DNA of 32,582 nt from an uncultured Pelagibacteraceae bacterium. GTDB lineage: Bacteria > Pseudomonadota > Alphaproteobacteria > Pelagibacterales > Pelagibacteraceae. The notes under the pieces are model-generated. The model had not been told where the DNA came from and made no database searches. It saw nothing but the letters and a program-made list of their open reading frames with translations. The translations under genes were made by a program, and so were the position numbers. Below are positions 24,197 through 32,015 of this stretch, in pieces. Each line of letters begins with the position of its first letter. Positions within the stretch are counted from its first letter, which is position 1. The DNA lies in contig CACKBP010000005.1 of NCBI GenBank assembly GCA_902598315.1, positions 1 to 32,582 on the forward strand, written 5' to 3'.

Positions 24197-26014
24197 ATGA
24201 GTGATTTATTCTTTTTAGACAAAAGAGATAAAAATAATTCTTTCATTAGATTTAAGGTTCCTGAGTTGAATATGAGGCTCACTAACAAAATATTTGAGCA
24301 AGTTTCAAAAAATCAATTGTATAAAATTTTGATAGAATCTTTACCAAAAGAATATATAGATCTATATTTTAAAAAAAAAATATTTTATGACATTAAAGAT
24401 ATAAGCTCAAAAATAATTATTAACGAATGGAATTTTTATAATAAAAAAAATAATTTTTTAAAGGAAATAAAAATAGATAATTCACCTTTTATTAACATTA
24501 TTAATAAAGAATTAATCGGCTCCGTTTTCAAAATTAAAAGCAGCAGAATTAATTTAAAATATTTTAATTTTTTTTTAAAAGAAAAATATGCAATTTACAT
24601 TAAATTTTTAAAATTTAAAAAATTCTTCACAATATATAAAAAAAAAAATCATTTTGATAAATTTGACACAAAAATAGGCGTTAATTTCGTTGAAGGATGT
24701 AATCCTAATTTTAGGAATGATCTATTTTTTTTGAAAAAAAATAAAATTAAATACTCATCAATCGTTTATTATTGTGAAAATAAAAAACTAATAACTAAGT
24801 ATCTTGATGGTACTAAAAATCTTGAAGATTTAGAAAAAAAGGGAATAAAATTTGTAAAATTATGGGAGTGGAATAATATAAAAAATATCAGCTTTTTGGA
24901 GAATATAAAAAAAAATATAGAAAACTTTAATAATAAAGACAAATTTAATTTATGGTTATTAAAAGAGATTAAAAAATTAATATTACAAATAAATTTCTGG
25001 TACTGTTTTTTTTCAGATTATAATATTAAAATTCATTTTAACTCAGAAGAACACGGTATATCAAACGTTATCAAACAAATTGCTATAAAAAAACTTGAAT
25101 CTTGCTCTATTGGAAAATGTAGATCAGCGCCTCAAAAAATTGAGAATTATTGGTTTGGGTTTTATCCAAATGACATCTTTTTTGTGTGGGGCACTGATAG
25201 TGGAAACAGTATTATGAGATCAACAAATTTCTTTAAACATGTTATTATTTCTGGTTATCCATATCAACAAAGTAAAAATCAATTTAAGGAAATTTTTTTG
25301 GTAAAAAATGAATTAGCAAACCAAGGAGTAAAATTTACTTTATTACTTACAGATGGCTCTTATTCAAATAATAAATCATCTACGCATCAATTATTTCCTA
25401 ATGATCAAATGTCAAAATATTTGAATTATTTCCTAAGAATATTAATTGAAGAAAAAGAAATGGGTCTAATAATAAAATCAAAGAAACCAGGTTATTTATC
25501 CTCTTTGAACGGTATTAAAGAATTATTGCAAAAAGCAAAAGAAACTAAGAGGGTTTACATTTTTGATAATTTAGGTTTGGAACCCAAATCTTTTTCAAAA
25601 ATTGTAGACTTCGCAATTGGTACATCAGTAGATTTTCCTTCCTCAATTATACAGTTAGCAATCTATGGATCTAAATGTGCGATTTATGATTATTCAAATT
25701 TTAGACCTTCAGAAAAACTTCTATATTCATGGGGTGAAAATAAAGTAATATTCAGTGATTTAGACAGGATTTTAAAAGAGTTTTTAAACCATTTTAAACA
25801 CAGAGACATAAAAAGTCGTTTCGGTGACTGGTCTAAAAATATCAGTTCTTATGATATGTTTTGTGATGATAGAGGCGGGGAGAGAATAGAGGAATATGTT
25901 AAAGATTTAAAAAACTCTTTAGATAATGGAAAATCAGTTAACGAAAGCTTAAAGATTGCTAATGATTATTATGCTAACAAATGGGGTAAAGAGACTTTTT
26001 TAAGATTTGATTGA
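24197..26014 (+). CDS. large unknown protein, probable GT-B-fold glycosyltransferase
   Basis: A 605-residue protein with no signal peptide or clear membrane helix. I do not recognise the family. The N-terminal half is Lys/Asn-rich and low in recognisable motifs. The second half has 'FFVWGTDSGNSIM' followed by 'HVIISGYPYQQSKNQF' (near residues 325-355), the pattern 'vwG ... v.i.G.P' of two-lobed surface-glycan transferases. Then come 'MGLIIKSKKPGYL', 'IFDNLGLEPKSFSKIVDFAIGTSVDFPSSIIQLAIYGSKCAIYDY' and 'NKVIFSDLDRIL', which look like the donor-binding lobe. The gene follows PtmE and precedes the B12 operon. It could transfer the nonulosonic acid made by the flanking genes. That is inference, and its TGA stop (26012-26014) overlaps the -35 of the next promoter. 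Confidence 0.62.
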   Translation: MSDLFFLDKRDKNNSFIRFKVPELNMRLTNKIFEQVSKNQLYKILIESLPKEYIDLYFKKKIFYDIKDISSKIIINEWNFYNKKNNFLKEIKIDNSPFINIINKELIGSVFKIKSSRINLKYFNFFLKEKYAIYIKFLKFKKFFTIYKKKNHFDKFDTKIGVNFVEGCNPNFRNDLFFLKKNKIKYSSIVYYCENKKLITKYLDGTKNLEDLEKKGIKFVKLWEWNNIKNISFLENIKKNIENFNNKDKFNLWLLKEIKKLILQINFWYCFFSDYNIKIHFNSEEHGISNVIKQIAIKKLESCSIGKCRSAPQKIENYWFGFYPNDIFFVWGTDSGNSIMRSTNFFKHVIISGYPYQQSKNQFKEIFLVKNELANQGVKFTLLLTDGSYSNNKSSTHQLFPNDQMSKYLNYFLRILIEEKEMGLIIKSKKPGYLSSLNGIKELLQKAKETKRVYIFDNLGLEPKSFSKIVDFAIGTSVDFPSSIIQLAIYGSKCAIYDYSNFRPSEKLLYSWGENKVIFSDLDRILKEFLNHFKHRDIKSRFGDWSKNISSYDMFCDDRGGERIEEYVKDLKNSLDNGKSVNESLKIANDYYANKWGKETFLRFD

Positions 26015-26036
26015 CTTAGAATAATTTTAATATAAT
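26007..26036 (+). promoter_or_regulatory. candidate promoter of the B12 uptake operon
   Basis: TTGATT at 26007-26012 (five of six -35 consensus if shifted wobble is allowed at the last bases) is followed by an 18-base spacer and a perfect TATAAT at 26031-26036. Transcription would start near 26043, immediately before the riboswitch. The -35 overlaps the stop codon of the preceding glycosyltransferase-like gene, so the B12 operon has its own promoter within the polysaccharide run. Pattern evidence only. Confidence 0.55.
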
Positions 26037-26045
26037 TTGATAATT

Positions 26046-26165
26046 GTGTTGAACAAGTGAGTGGGGAATCAGTGTGAAATTCACTGGCTGTTCCTGCAAC
26101 CGTAAAGTCGGAGCGCCACCCAACATAGCCCGCTGTTGAATGAAGGCCAGGAAAAGCCTAGTTCT
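26046..26165 (+). ncRNA. cobalamin (B12) riboswitch
   Basis: The non-coding region carries the conserved landmarks of a cobalamin riboswitch in order. These are 'GGGGAATCAGTGTGAAATTC' (26063-26082; GGGAA then GGTG-aAa-TCC-like), the core 'CTGTTCCTGCAACCGTAAAG' (26088-26107), 'GGAGCGCCACC' (26110-26120, replacing the usual GCCACTG), and the 3' B12-box-like 'AAGGCCAGGAAAAGCCTAG' (26143-26161). It is clearly richer in G and C than its surroundings. It sits between a TATAAT-type promoter and the btuB-type gene. It should reduce expression when cobalamin is abundant. The platform holds an 8-bp hairpin (26200-26207 with 26211-26218, loop TTT) but no U-tract, so translational control fits better than termination. 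Confidence 0.88.
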
Positions 26166-26237
26166 GCTATTAAAAATTAACATCGGCAAATTATCAAAGT
26201 TTAGCAATTTTTGCTGAACAAAAGACTATAGGCTGAT

Positions 26238-28097
26238 ATGAAAAAAATTTTCTTTATATTATTTGTATTAATTTTTTTGACACCTCTTTACAGTAAAGAG
26301 ATGAAAAATTGTGAATGGAAAAATGAGAACGGCGTTCCATGCTTAACAATTTTTTCAGCGCCAAATACTTCAAAAATAACTGAGAGCACTTTAGGTAAAA
26401 CGATAATTACAAGAAAGCAAATTACCGATTCTGGTTATAAAGATGTAAGAAGCGTTTTAGAATATGTTGTAGGCGTAGATGTATACGCGAATGGACCTAA
26501 AGGCCAAAATACCTCAGTATTTATGAGGGGCTCAAATTCAAATCACACTCTAGTCTTACTCAATGGAATACCAATAAATGATCAAGGTGCACCAAAAGCT
26601 CAGTTTGATTTTGGTTATGACTTTTTACAGGGTATACAACAAATTGAAATTTACAAAGGTGCTAGCGGAGCAATTTTCGGGCCAGCTGCAATTGGCGGGG
26701 CAATAAATCTAGTTACTGATATAGAATATGAAAATAGTGCATCGATTAGCGCTAATGATAAGAGAAATAATTCTCTCAGTGCTAATTATACTTACATTAC
26801 CAAAGAGGGATGGCACCATAATATTAAAGGTGGATCAACTCAATCAGAAAAAATCTCTGCAAAAAATAATCAAAAAGATCTTGATGGAACAAAAAATTTT
26901 ACAATGAACTATAACACTCAAAAATTTTTGACGGATAATTTGAAATTTAAAGGAACAGGATATCTTAGAAAAACGGAGTCAGGGTATGATGTTTCAGCAG
27001 ATGAATACGCATCTGGAACGAACATCATGTATGCTCTTCAATCTAGTTTAGAGAATAAAAAAGACAATAAATTTGATATTTTTACTTCTCACATCCACGT
27101 TTATGACAGAATTTATGATGAGGATGTAAAAAATAAGTATTATTCACAAGCTTATACTTTAAAAGCTGAGAGAAAAGTAAATTTTTCAGAAAATTTTTCA
27201 TATGGTTTTGGAGGGGATTACAAATATAATAAAGGTGATTTTATAGTTAATGGCACTTACGGTAGTTCAGCAAAAGGACACTCAGATAATTTAGGAATTT
27301 TTTCTAATTTAGGTTACAGATTTGACGATACAACTATCTTTTCTTTCCATACTAGGGGAGATTCTCACAAATATAGTGAGGAAAACCTTACTTATAGATT
27401 AAACGCGACTAAAATTATAGATAAACTTACATTAAGTTTATCTGAGTCAACTGGCATCAGACATCCTGATTTATACGTCTTACATGGCGGTAATAGTAAT
27501 TCTAGTTATTACAATGGATCGTTTAAAGCTATGTTAACTACCAAACCAGAGACGAGCTTGACACGTGAACTTTCAGCTCGATATAGTTTTTCTGATAAAA
27601 TTTTTTTCGATACTACAGCTTATCGTAGTTCGGTATCAGATGTATTAAATCGCAGTAATTCAACGGGAGGATACAACGAGACTATTGATATTGATCAAGA
27701 AGGATTAGAAAATAGTTTTACTTTTAAGGATGATAAACAAACGCTTAAACTATCAGGTACGTTTTCTAAAAGCACAGAGGGTAGCGGGAAACCTCAATTA
27801 AGAAGACCAGAAAAGCAATATGGAATAAATTATAATGCGGAATTGAAATCTAATTTCTTCGGGCCATTAGGGTTAAATATCGACTACAGACATGTAGGAA
27901 AAGCAGAGGATTACGTAGGTTTTATTAGAAAAAAAGTAGACAGTACAGACATCGTCAATGTGTCTCTCTCGAAAAAATTATTTGGATTAGATTGGATTGT
28001 AAGTGGAACTAATTTAACCGATGAATATTATCAGAGGCCTTACGGATATAATCAAGAGCGCAGAGAATTTAATCTATCCTTAAGAACTAAATACTGA
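26238..28097 (+). CDS. btuB: TonB-dependent vitamin B12 receptor (BtuB-type)
   Basis: A 619-residue outer-membrane receptor. Residues 1-19 are a signal peptide (Lys-Lys, then a hydrophobic core ending 'PLYS'). The plug domain spans about 40-155, with 'ITDSGYKDVRSVLEYVVGVDVYANGPKGQNTSVFMRGSNSNHTLVLLNGIPINDQ' features and 'GASGAIFGPAAIGGAINLVTD' closing it. The rest is a 22-strand-type beta-barrel of alternating hydrophobic/polar strands ending in a C-terminal Tyr ('NLSLRTKY'), as required for barrel assembly. The size is typical of BtuB. The cobalamin riboswitch 73 nt upstream identifies the ligand as B12 or a corrinoid rather than a siderophore. TonB/ExbBD and BtuCDF genes are not in the window. 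A weak AGG lies 5 nt before the ATG. Confidence 0.87.
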   Translation: MKKIFFILFVLIFLTPLYSKEMKNCEWKNENGVPCLTIFSAPNTSKITESTLGKTIITRKQITDSGYKDVRSVLEYVVGVDVYANGPKGQNTSVFMRGSNSNHTLVLLNGIPINDQGAPKAQFDFGYDFLQGIQQIEIYKGASGAIFGPAAIGGAINLVTDIEYENSASISANDKRNNSLSANYTYITKEGWHHNIKGGSTQSEKISAKNNQKDLDGTKNFTMNYNTQKFLTDNLKFKGTGYLRKTESGYDVSADEYASGTNIMYALQSSLENKKDNKFDIFTSHIHVYDRIYDEDVKNKYYSQAYTLKAERKVNFSENFSYGFGGDYKYNKGDFIVNGTYGSSAKGHSDNLGIFSNLGYRFDDTTIFSFHTRGDSHKYSEENLTYRLNATKIIDKLTLSLSESTGIRHPDLYVLHGGNSNSSYYNGSFKAMLTTKPETSLTRELSARYSFSDKIFFDTTAYRSSVSDVLNRSNSTGGYNETIDIDQEGLENSFTFKDDKQTLKLSGTFSKSTEGSGKPQLRRPEKQYGINYNAELKSNFFGPLGLNIDYRHVGKAEDYVGFIRKKVDSTDIVNVSLSKKLFGLDWIVSGTNLTDEYYQRPYGYNQERREFNLSLRTKY

Positions 28098-28109
28098 TAA
28101 TTTAAGTTT

Positions 28110-28610
28110 ATGAAAAACAATCTATTAATTTGTATTGGAGTCTTTTTTTCACTAGCAGTTAGTAGATTTATACCTCATCCTCCTAATTTTACTAGCTTAG
28201 TTGCTTTAAGTTTTTATGTTCCTGTTTTTTTTGGCCGAAAATATATACCTGTAGTTATCTTAAGTTTTGCTATTACTGATTTAATAATAGGATATCATAA
28301 TGGAACGCATTGGACATGGGGAAGTGTTTTGGTAATTGGTTTGGTATCTTCTTTCTTTGCAAGTAAATTAATGTATAGAATTTTAGGGTCTTTAATTGGA
28401 TGCGTTATTTTTTATGCTATGACTAACTTTGGTGTTTGGACCACAGGCATGTATGGATTAACATTTAATGGTTTAATCGAATGTTATATTCTTGCTATTC
28501 CATTTTTCGGTAATACTTTATCTTCAACACTAATTTTTTCAATAATAATAGAACTAACATATATTTGTTTAATTAAGATTAAAAAAAAATACTTACTTAA
28601 ATACAAATAA
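28110..28610 (+). CDS. DUF6580-like membrane protein, putative S-component for B12 or precursor
   Basis: A 166-residue integral membrane protein with about five transmembrane helices (roughly 5-20, 25-42, 46-64, 73-110 and 125-155). It has the family-like signatures 'SRFIPHPPNFTSLVALSF', 'AITDLIIGYHNGTHWTWGS' and 'AMTNFGVWTTGMYG', which resemble DUF6580 proteins, compact membrane proteins in the size range of ECF-transporter substrate-binding components. It starts 12 nt after btuB and should be governed by the same riboswitch. That context makes it a good candidate for a cobalamin or corrinoid-precursor inner-membrane permease working with a shared ECF energy module. BtuM is a known Gram-negative analogue with a different sequence. 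Substrate and mechanism are inferred. Confidence 0.75.
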   Translation: MKNNLLICIGVFFSLAVSRFIPHPPNFTSLVALSFYVPVFFGRKYIPVVILSFAITDLIIGYHNGTHWTWGSVLVIGLVSSFFASKLMYRILGSLIGCVIFYAMTNFGVWTTGMYGLTFNGLIECYILAIPFFGNTLSSTLIFSIIIELTYICLIKIKKKYLLKYK

Positions 28611-28634
28611 TAAATTTTTTTTTATTAATCATTT

Positions 28635-29618
28635 ATGAAAAACAATATATTAATTACTGGCGCCACAGGATTTATTGGGTCTCATCTAACAGAAATGTTT
28701 GTGAGAAAAGGATTAAAAGTTGTAGCATTCGATAGATATAATATTAATAATGATCACGGGTGGTTAAATAAATCTAAATTTAAAAATAAATTTAAAATTA
28801 TCTTAGGAGATATAAGAGATCAAGACTCAGTGATAAAGGCAATGAAAGGCTGTGATACTGTAATTCATCTAGCTGCATTAATTGGCATACCTTACTCCTA
28901 TGTTTCACCATTAGCATATGTAAAAACTAATATTGAGGGAACTTATAATGTCTTGGAAGCTGCTAAAATCTTAAAATTAAAAAATATTATTATAACTTCA
29001 ACAAGTGAAATTTATGGAACGCCAAAAAAATTACCAATTAGTGAAAATGACCCAATAAATTGTCAGTCCCCGTATGCAGCCACTAAATCATCTGCAGATC
29101 AATTATCGTTGAGTTATTACAAGTCATTTAATCTGCCTGTAAAATTAATAAGACCTTTTAATACCTATGGACCAAGGCAATCTAACAGAGCGATAATACC
29201 TACAATAATTAATCAATGCCTAAAAAATAAAAATAGAAAAATTAAATTAGGTAATTTGAATACCACAAGAGATTTTAACTACGTAGAAGATATCTGTAAT
29301 GCTTTCTATGAGGTTTATAGATCAAAAAATACTTTCGGTGAAATTTTAAATGTCGGTAGCAATACAAATATTTCAGTGAAAGATTTAACAAACAAAATAA
29401 TGAAAATTTTAAACGTTAAATATAAAATTGAGATTGTTAAAGAAAGAGTAAGACCTAATGCAAGCGAGGTATTACATTTAAAATGTAACAATAATAAAAT
29501 AAAAAAATTAACCAGATGGAGAAATAAGACATCTTTAATTCAAGGCCTTATTAAAACAATAGACTGGTATAAAAAAAATGTTACTGCAGCTGGTGAAAAT
29601 CAGAATTATCAAATTTAA
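28635..29618 (+). CDS. legB: LegB-like NDP-sugar 4,6-dehydratase
   Basis: A 327-residue extended SDR. 'GATGFIGS' (9-16) binds the cofactor. 'HLAALIGIPYSYVSPLAYVKTNIEGTYNVLEAA' (78-110), 'TSTSEIYGT' (121-129) and Y147-x3-K151 in 'QSPYAATKSSADQL' are strongly reminiscent of LegB. So are 'IRPFNTYGPRQSNRAIIPTII' and 'LNTTRDFNYVEDI'. LegB makes the 4-keto-6-deoxy intermediate from GDP-GlcNAc at the start of the legionaminic-acid route. The gene opens the post-B12 part of the island and overlaps the cytidylyltransferase gene by one base. It could also be a related UDP-sugar dehydratase, but the 'IPYSYV' loop favours LegB. Confidence 0.85.
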   Translation: MKNNILITGATGFIGSHLTEMFVRKGLKVVAFDRYNINNDHGWLNKSKFKNKFKIILGDIRDQDSVIKAMKGCDTVIHLAALIGIPYSYVSPLAYVKTNIEGTYNVLEAAKILKLKNIIITSTSEIYGTPKKLPISENDPINCQSPYAATKSSADQLSLSYYKSFNLPVKLIRPFNTYGPRQSNRAIIPTIINQCLKNKNRKIKLGNLNTTRDFNYVEDICNAFYEVYRSKNTFGEILNVGSNTNISVKDLTNKIMKILNVKYKIEIVKERVRPNASEVLHLKCNNNKIKKLTRWRNKTSLIQGLIKTIDWYKKNVTAAGENQNYQI

Positions 29619-30301
29619 TGAAAATACTTTGCACTATCTGTGTTAGAGCTGGTTCAGAGGGTTTAAAAAATAAAAATTTTTTAAAACTAAGGAACAAGCA
29701 TCTAATTCATTACACTATAGAGACTGCTATAAAATCAAAAATATTTACTGATATTGCTGTTTCAAGTGATAGCAAAAAAATAATTAAGCTAACAAAAAAA
29801 TACAAAAATGTTATCAAGATCCAAAGGCCTAACAGATTAGCCACTAGTTCTGCCAGTAAAATAGAGGCAATTAGGCATGCTGTATTATTTTGTGAGAATA
29901 AAAATCACTCAAAATATGATCTGATCTTTGACTTGGATGCCACATCAGTTCTTAGAGAAGTCGAAGATATAAAAAAAGCTTTAAAAATATTAGTTAAAAA
30001 AAAAGCAGACAATCTTTTCTCTGTTAATTACTCTAGAAGGAACCCTTACTTTAATATTGTCGAAAAAAGAAATGGAAAAATACAAGTAGTAAAAAAAAAT
30101 AAAGAAAATATTACAAGACGTCAAGATGCACCATTAACTTACGATATGAATGCATCAATGTATATTTATAAGAGAAAGGTTTTGTTTTCAAATAATTGCT
30201 TGTTTAGAAAAAAAACTGAAATTTACATAATGGATTTTGAGCGTTCAATTGATATTGATACAAAATTTGATCTTTTAATGATAAAAAATTTGATAAAATA
30301 A
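29618..30301 (+). CDS. ptmB: CMP-nonulosonic acid synthetase (PtmB/LegF/NeuA-like)
   Basis: A 227-residue cytidylyltransferase. The N-terminal 'CVRAGSEGLKNKNFLKL' (about 8-24) is the R-x-GS-x-GLxxKN nucleotide-binding motif of acylneuraminate cytidylyltransferases. 'SSDSKKI' (49-55), 'IQRPNRLATSSASKIEAIRHA' and 'DLIFDLDATSVLRE' follow, the last being a variant of the usual 'LQPTSPLR' (the Gln-Pro is replaced). The metal-site 'DFERSIDIDTKFDLL' is close to the end. It would activate legionaminic or another nonulosonic acid with CMP before transfer. The one-base overlap with legB and an 18-bp gap to the SDR support one operon. NeuA, LegF and PtmB cannot be separated by eye; PtmB is chosen from the neighbours. 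Confidence 0.83.
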   Translation: MKILCTICVRAGSEGLKNKNFLKLRNKHLIHYTIETAIKSKIFTDIAVSSDSKKIIKLTKKYKNVIKIQRPNRLATSSASKIEAIRHAVLFCENKNHSKYDLIFDLDATSVLREVEDIKKALKILVKKKADNLFSVNYSRRNPYFNIVEKRNGKIQVVKKNKENITRRQDAPLTYDMNASMYIYKRKVLFSNNCLFRKKTEIYIMDFERSIDIDTKFDLLMIKNLIK

Positions 30302-30318
30302 TTGGTGACAAAGTTTTT

Positions 30319-31077
30319 ATGAAAAAAAAAATCGTATTTATTTTAGGTGGATCTGGGTTAATAGGTAGTGAGGTAACTAGAATCTTATTGGAAAAAAAAA
30401 TATATGAAATAATAAATCTAGATATTAAAAAAAACAAAAGCCAAAATAACAACGAAATTTTTTTTAAATTCGATTGTAATAATAATATCGACAATAAAAT
30501 TAAAAGAGTTATAAAAAAATTTGGGGTCCCAGATATTTTTATTAACTGCTCCTATCCAAAAACTAGGGATTGGAATAAGAGTTCATTCAAAGAGATAAAA
30601 TATAAATCATTAAACAGAAATACAAAATCCCATCTCATTTCATCTTGTTATCTTGCAAAATTAATTGCAGATGAGAGTGTTAAAAAAAATAAAAAATGTA
30701 GTATTGTTTTATTGTCATCGATTTACGGATTAGTTGGTCAGGATGCTTCAATTTACAGAAATACTTCAATTAAGGAAAATATGGCTTACTCTATTATTAA
30801 AGGCGGAATTGTAAATTTTACTAAACAAATGGCTTCTCACTACTCAAGAAAAGGTATTAGAATAAACAATGTTTGTCCAGGTGGTGTAATAGAAAAGCAT
30901 AAAATGAAACTTAAGAAATATAGAAATTTAGTAAAAAATTATTCGTCGAGGAGTCCTATAGGAAGATTGGCTGAACCCAAAGAAATAGCTAACTCAATAA
31001 TTTTTTTGTCTTCTGATGATTCATCTTACATAACAGGCACTAGTTTGATCGTAGACGGTGGTTGGACTGCAATATAA
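30319..31077 (+). CDS. ptmA: classical SDR oxidoreductase (PtmA-like)
   Basis: A 252-residue classical short-chain dehydrogenase. The cofactor motif is 'LGGSGLIGSEV' (9-19, a variant of TGxxxGIG). The catalytic Ser is in 'VLLSSIYGLVG' (S133/S134) and the active site is Y157-x3-K161 in 'MAYSIIKGGI'. 'INNVCPGGV' and 'SPIGRLAEPKEIANSIIFLSSDDSSYITG' complete the fold, ending 'VDGGW'. The insert 'GQDASIYRNTSIKENMAY' between Ser and Tyr is typical of PtmA-like SDRs near flagellar or surface nonulosonic-acid loci. It lies 18 bp after the CMP-sugar synthetase gene. Its exact reaction is not clear even in known clusters, so the symbol is by similarity. Confidence 0.75.
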   Translation: MKKKIVFILGGSGLIGSEVTRILLEKKIYEIINLDIKKNKSQNNNEIFFKFDCNNNIDNKIKRVIKKFGVPDIFINCSYPKTRDWNKSSFKEIKYKSLNRNTKSHLISSCYLAKLIADESVKKNKKCSIVLLSSIYGLVGQDASIYRNTSIKENMAYSIIKGGIVNFTKQMASHYSRKGIRINNVCPGGVIEKHKMKLKKYRNLVKNYSSRSPIGRLAEPKEIANSIIFLSSDDSSYITGTSLIVDGGWTAI

Positions 31078-31097
31078 CAAATAAATGATATAAATTG

Positions 31098-32009
31098 ATG
31101 AAAGTCTTAATAATTGGATTTGGCTCAATAGGAAAAAGACATTTTTCAATAATTAAAAATAATTTAAAGTTTGCAAAAATTTTCATTTTATCAAGAAGAA
31201 ATCTCAATATAAGAGGCGCAAAAGTTAATAAAAATATAAACGAAATTAAAAATATTAAATTTAATTACATAATAATTGCCAACGAGACAAGCCAACACTA
31301 TTCTACGTTAAAATATTTAGAGAAAAATTTTAAAAATACAAAAATTCTCATAGAGAAACCACTTTTTCATAAGTATATAAATCTTAAAAGTAAAAATAAA
31401 ATTTTTATAGGTTACAATTTACGCTTTCATCCTGGAGTAATTTTATTTAAAAAATTAATAAAAAATCAATCTATTTTTAATATAAAAGTGATCGCAAATT
31501 CTTACTTACCTAATTGGAGAAAAAATGATTATTCTCAAAGTTACTCAGCGAATAGCAAAAAGGGGGGAGGAGTAATTTTAGATTTAAGCCATGAAATAGA
31601 TTTAGCAATGTGGATTTTTGGTAATATTAAAATCGTGAATTGTTATCAAGGGAAAATTTCTAATTTACAAATTTCTTCAGAAGACTATTTAAAAATTTTT
31701 GGAAAAATTAAAAAGTCTAATTTTTATTTAGAATTATCTTATTTTTCTAAAAATGAAACAAGATCTATTCAAGTTGATACAAACAAAAATTCAATTTTAC
31801 TCAACTTAAAAAAAAATTATTTAAAAATAGATAACAAGAAAAGTAAAATTTTTAAATATAGTATGGATAAATCTTATTTAGATATGCATAAAGCTATAAT
31901 CTATAACAAAAATTCAGATTGTTTATGCTCTTATGAGAAGGGTAAGAAAATATTAAAACTAATTCAAAAAATTAAAAAATTTGAGAATAAAAGCAAAAAA
32001 TATTTATAA
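31098..32009 (+). CDS. Gfo/Idh/MocA-family oxidoreductase
   Basis: A 303-residue NAD(P)-dependent oxidoreductase. I chose the ATG at 31098; a TTG directly upstream at 31095 is also in frame. The Rossmann motif is 'IIGFGSIGKRHFSII' (5-19). The conserved 'ILIEKPLF' (EKP motif) lies near residue 94, 'IGYNLRFHPGV' follows, and 'GGGVILDLSHEIDLAMWIFG' (about 155-174) carries the catalytic-region His. The family usually measures about 330-350 residues, so this copy is compact. In nonulosonic-acid clusters such enzymes sit beside PtmA and NeuB-type genes, but the reaction is not established. It lies 6 bp before the NeuB-like gene. Confidence 0.8.
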   Translation: MKVLIIGFGSIGKRHFSIIKNNLKFAKIFILSRRNLNIRGAKVNKNINEIKNIKFNYIIIANETSQHYSTLKYLEKNFKNTKILIEKPLFHKYINLKSKNKIFIGYNLRFHPGVILFKKLIKNQSIFNIKVIANSYLPNWRKNDYSQSYSANSKKGGGVILDLSHEIDLAMWIFGNIKIVNCYQGKISNLQISSEDYLKIFGKIKKSNFYLELSYFSKNETRSIQVDTNKNSILLNLKKNYLKIDNKKSKIFKYSMDKSYLDMHKAIIYNKNSDCLCSYEKGKKILKLIQKIKKFENKSKKYL

Positions 32010-32015
32010 AAAAAT

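Noticed and set aside
26016-26207. A 63-codon open frame on the minus strand across the pre-btuB region
   Set aside because: It lies on top of the promoter and cobalamin riboswitch, and its predicted peptide has no family features; the riboswitch explains the sequence.
26238-28097. The TonB-dependent receptor as a siderophore receptor
   Set aside because: The cobalamin riboswitch directly upstream makes a corrinoid ligand much more likely.
28611-28634. T-run after the DUF6580-like gene as an intrinsic terminator
   Set aside because: The adjacent inverted repeat is imperfect and entirely A/T, without a stable G/C stem.
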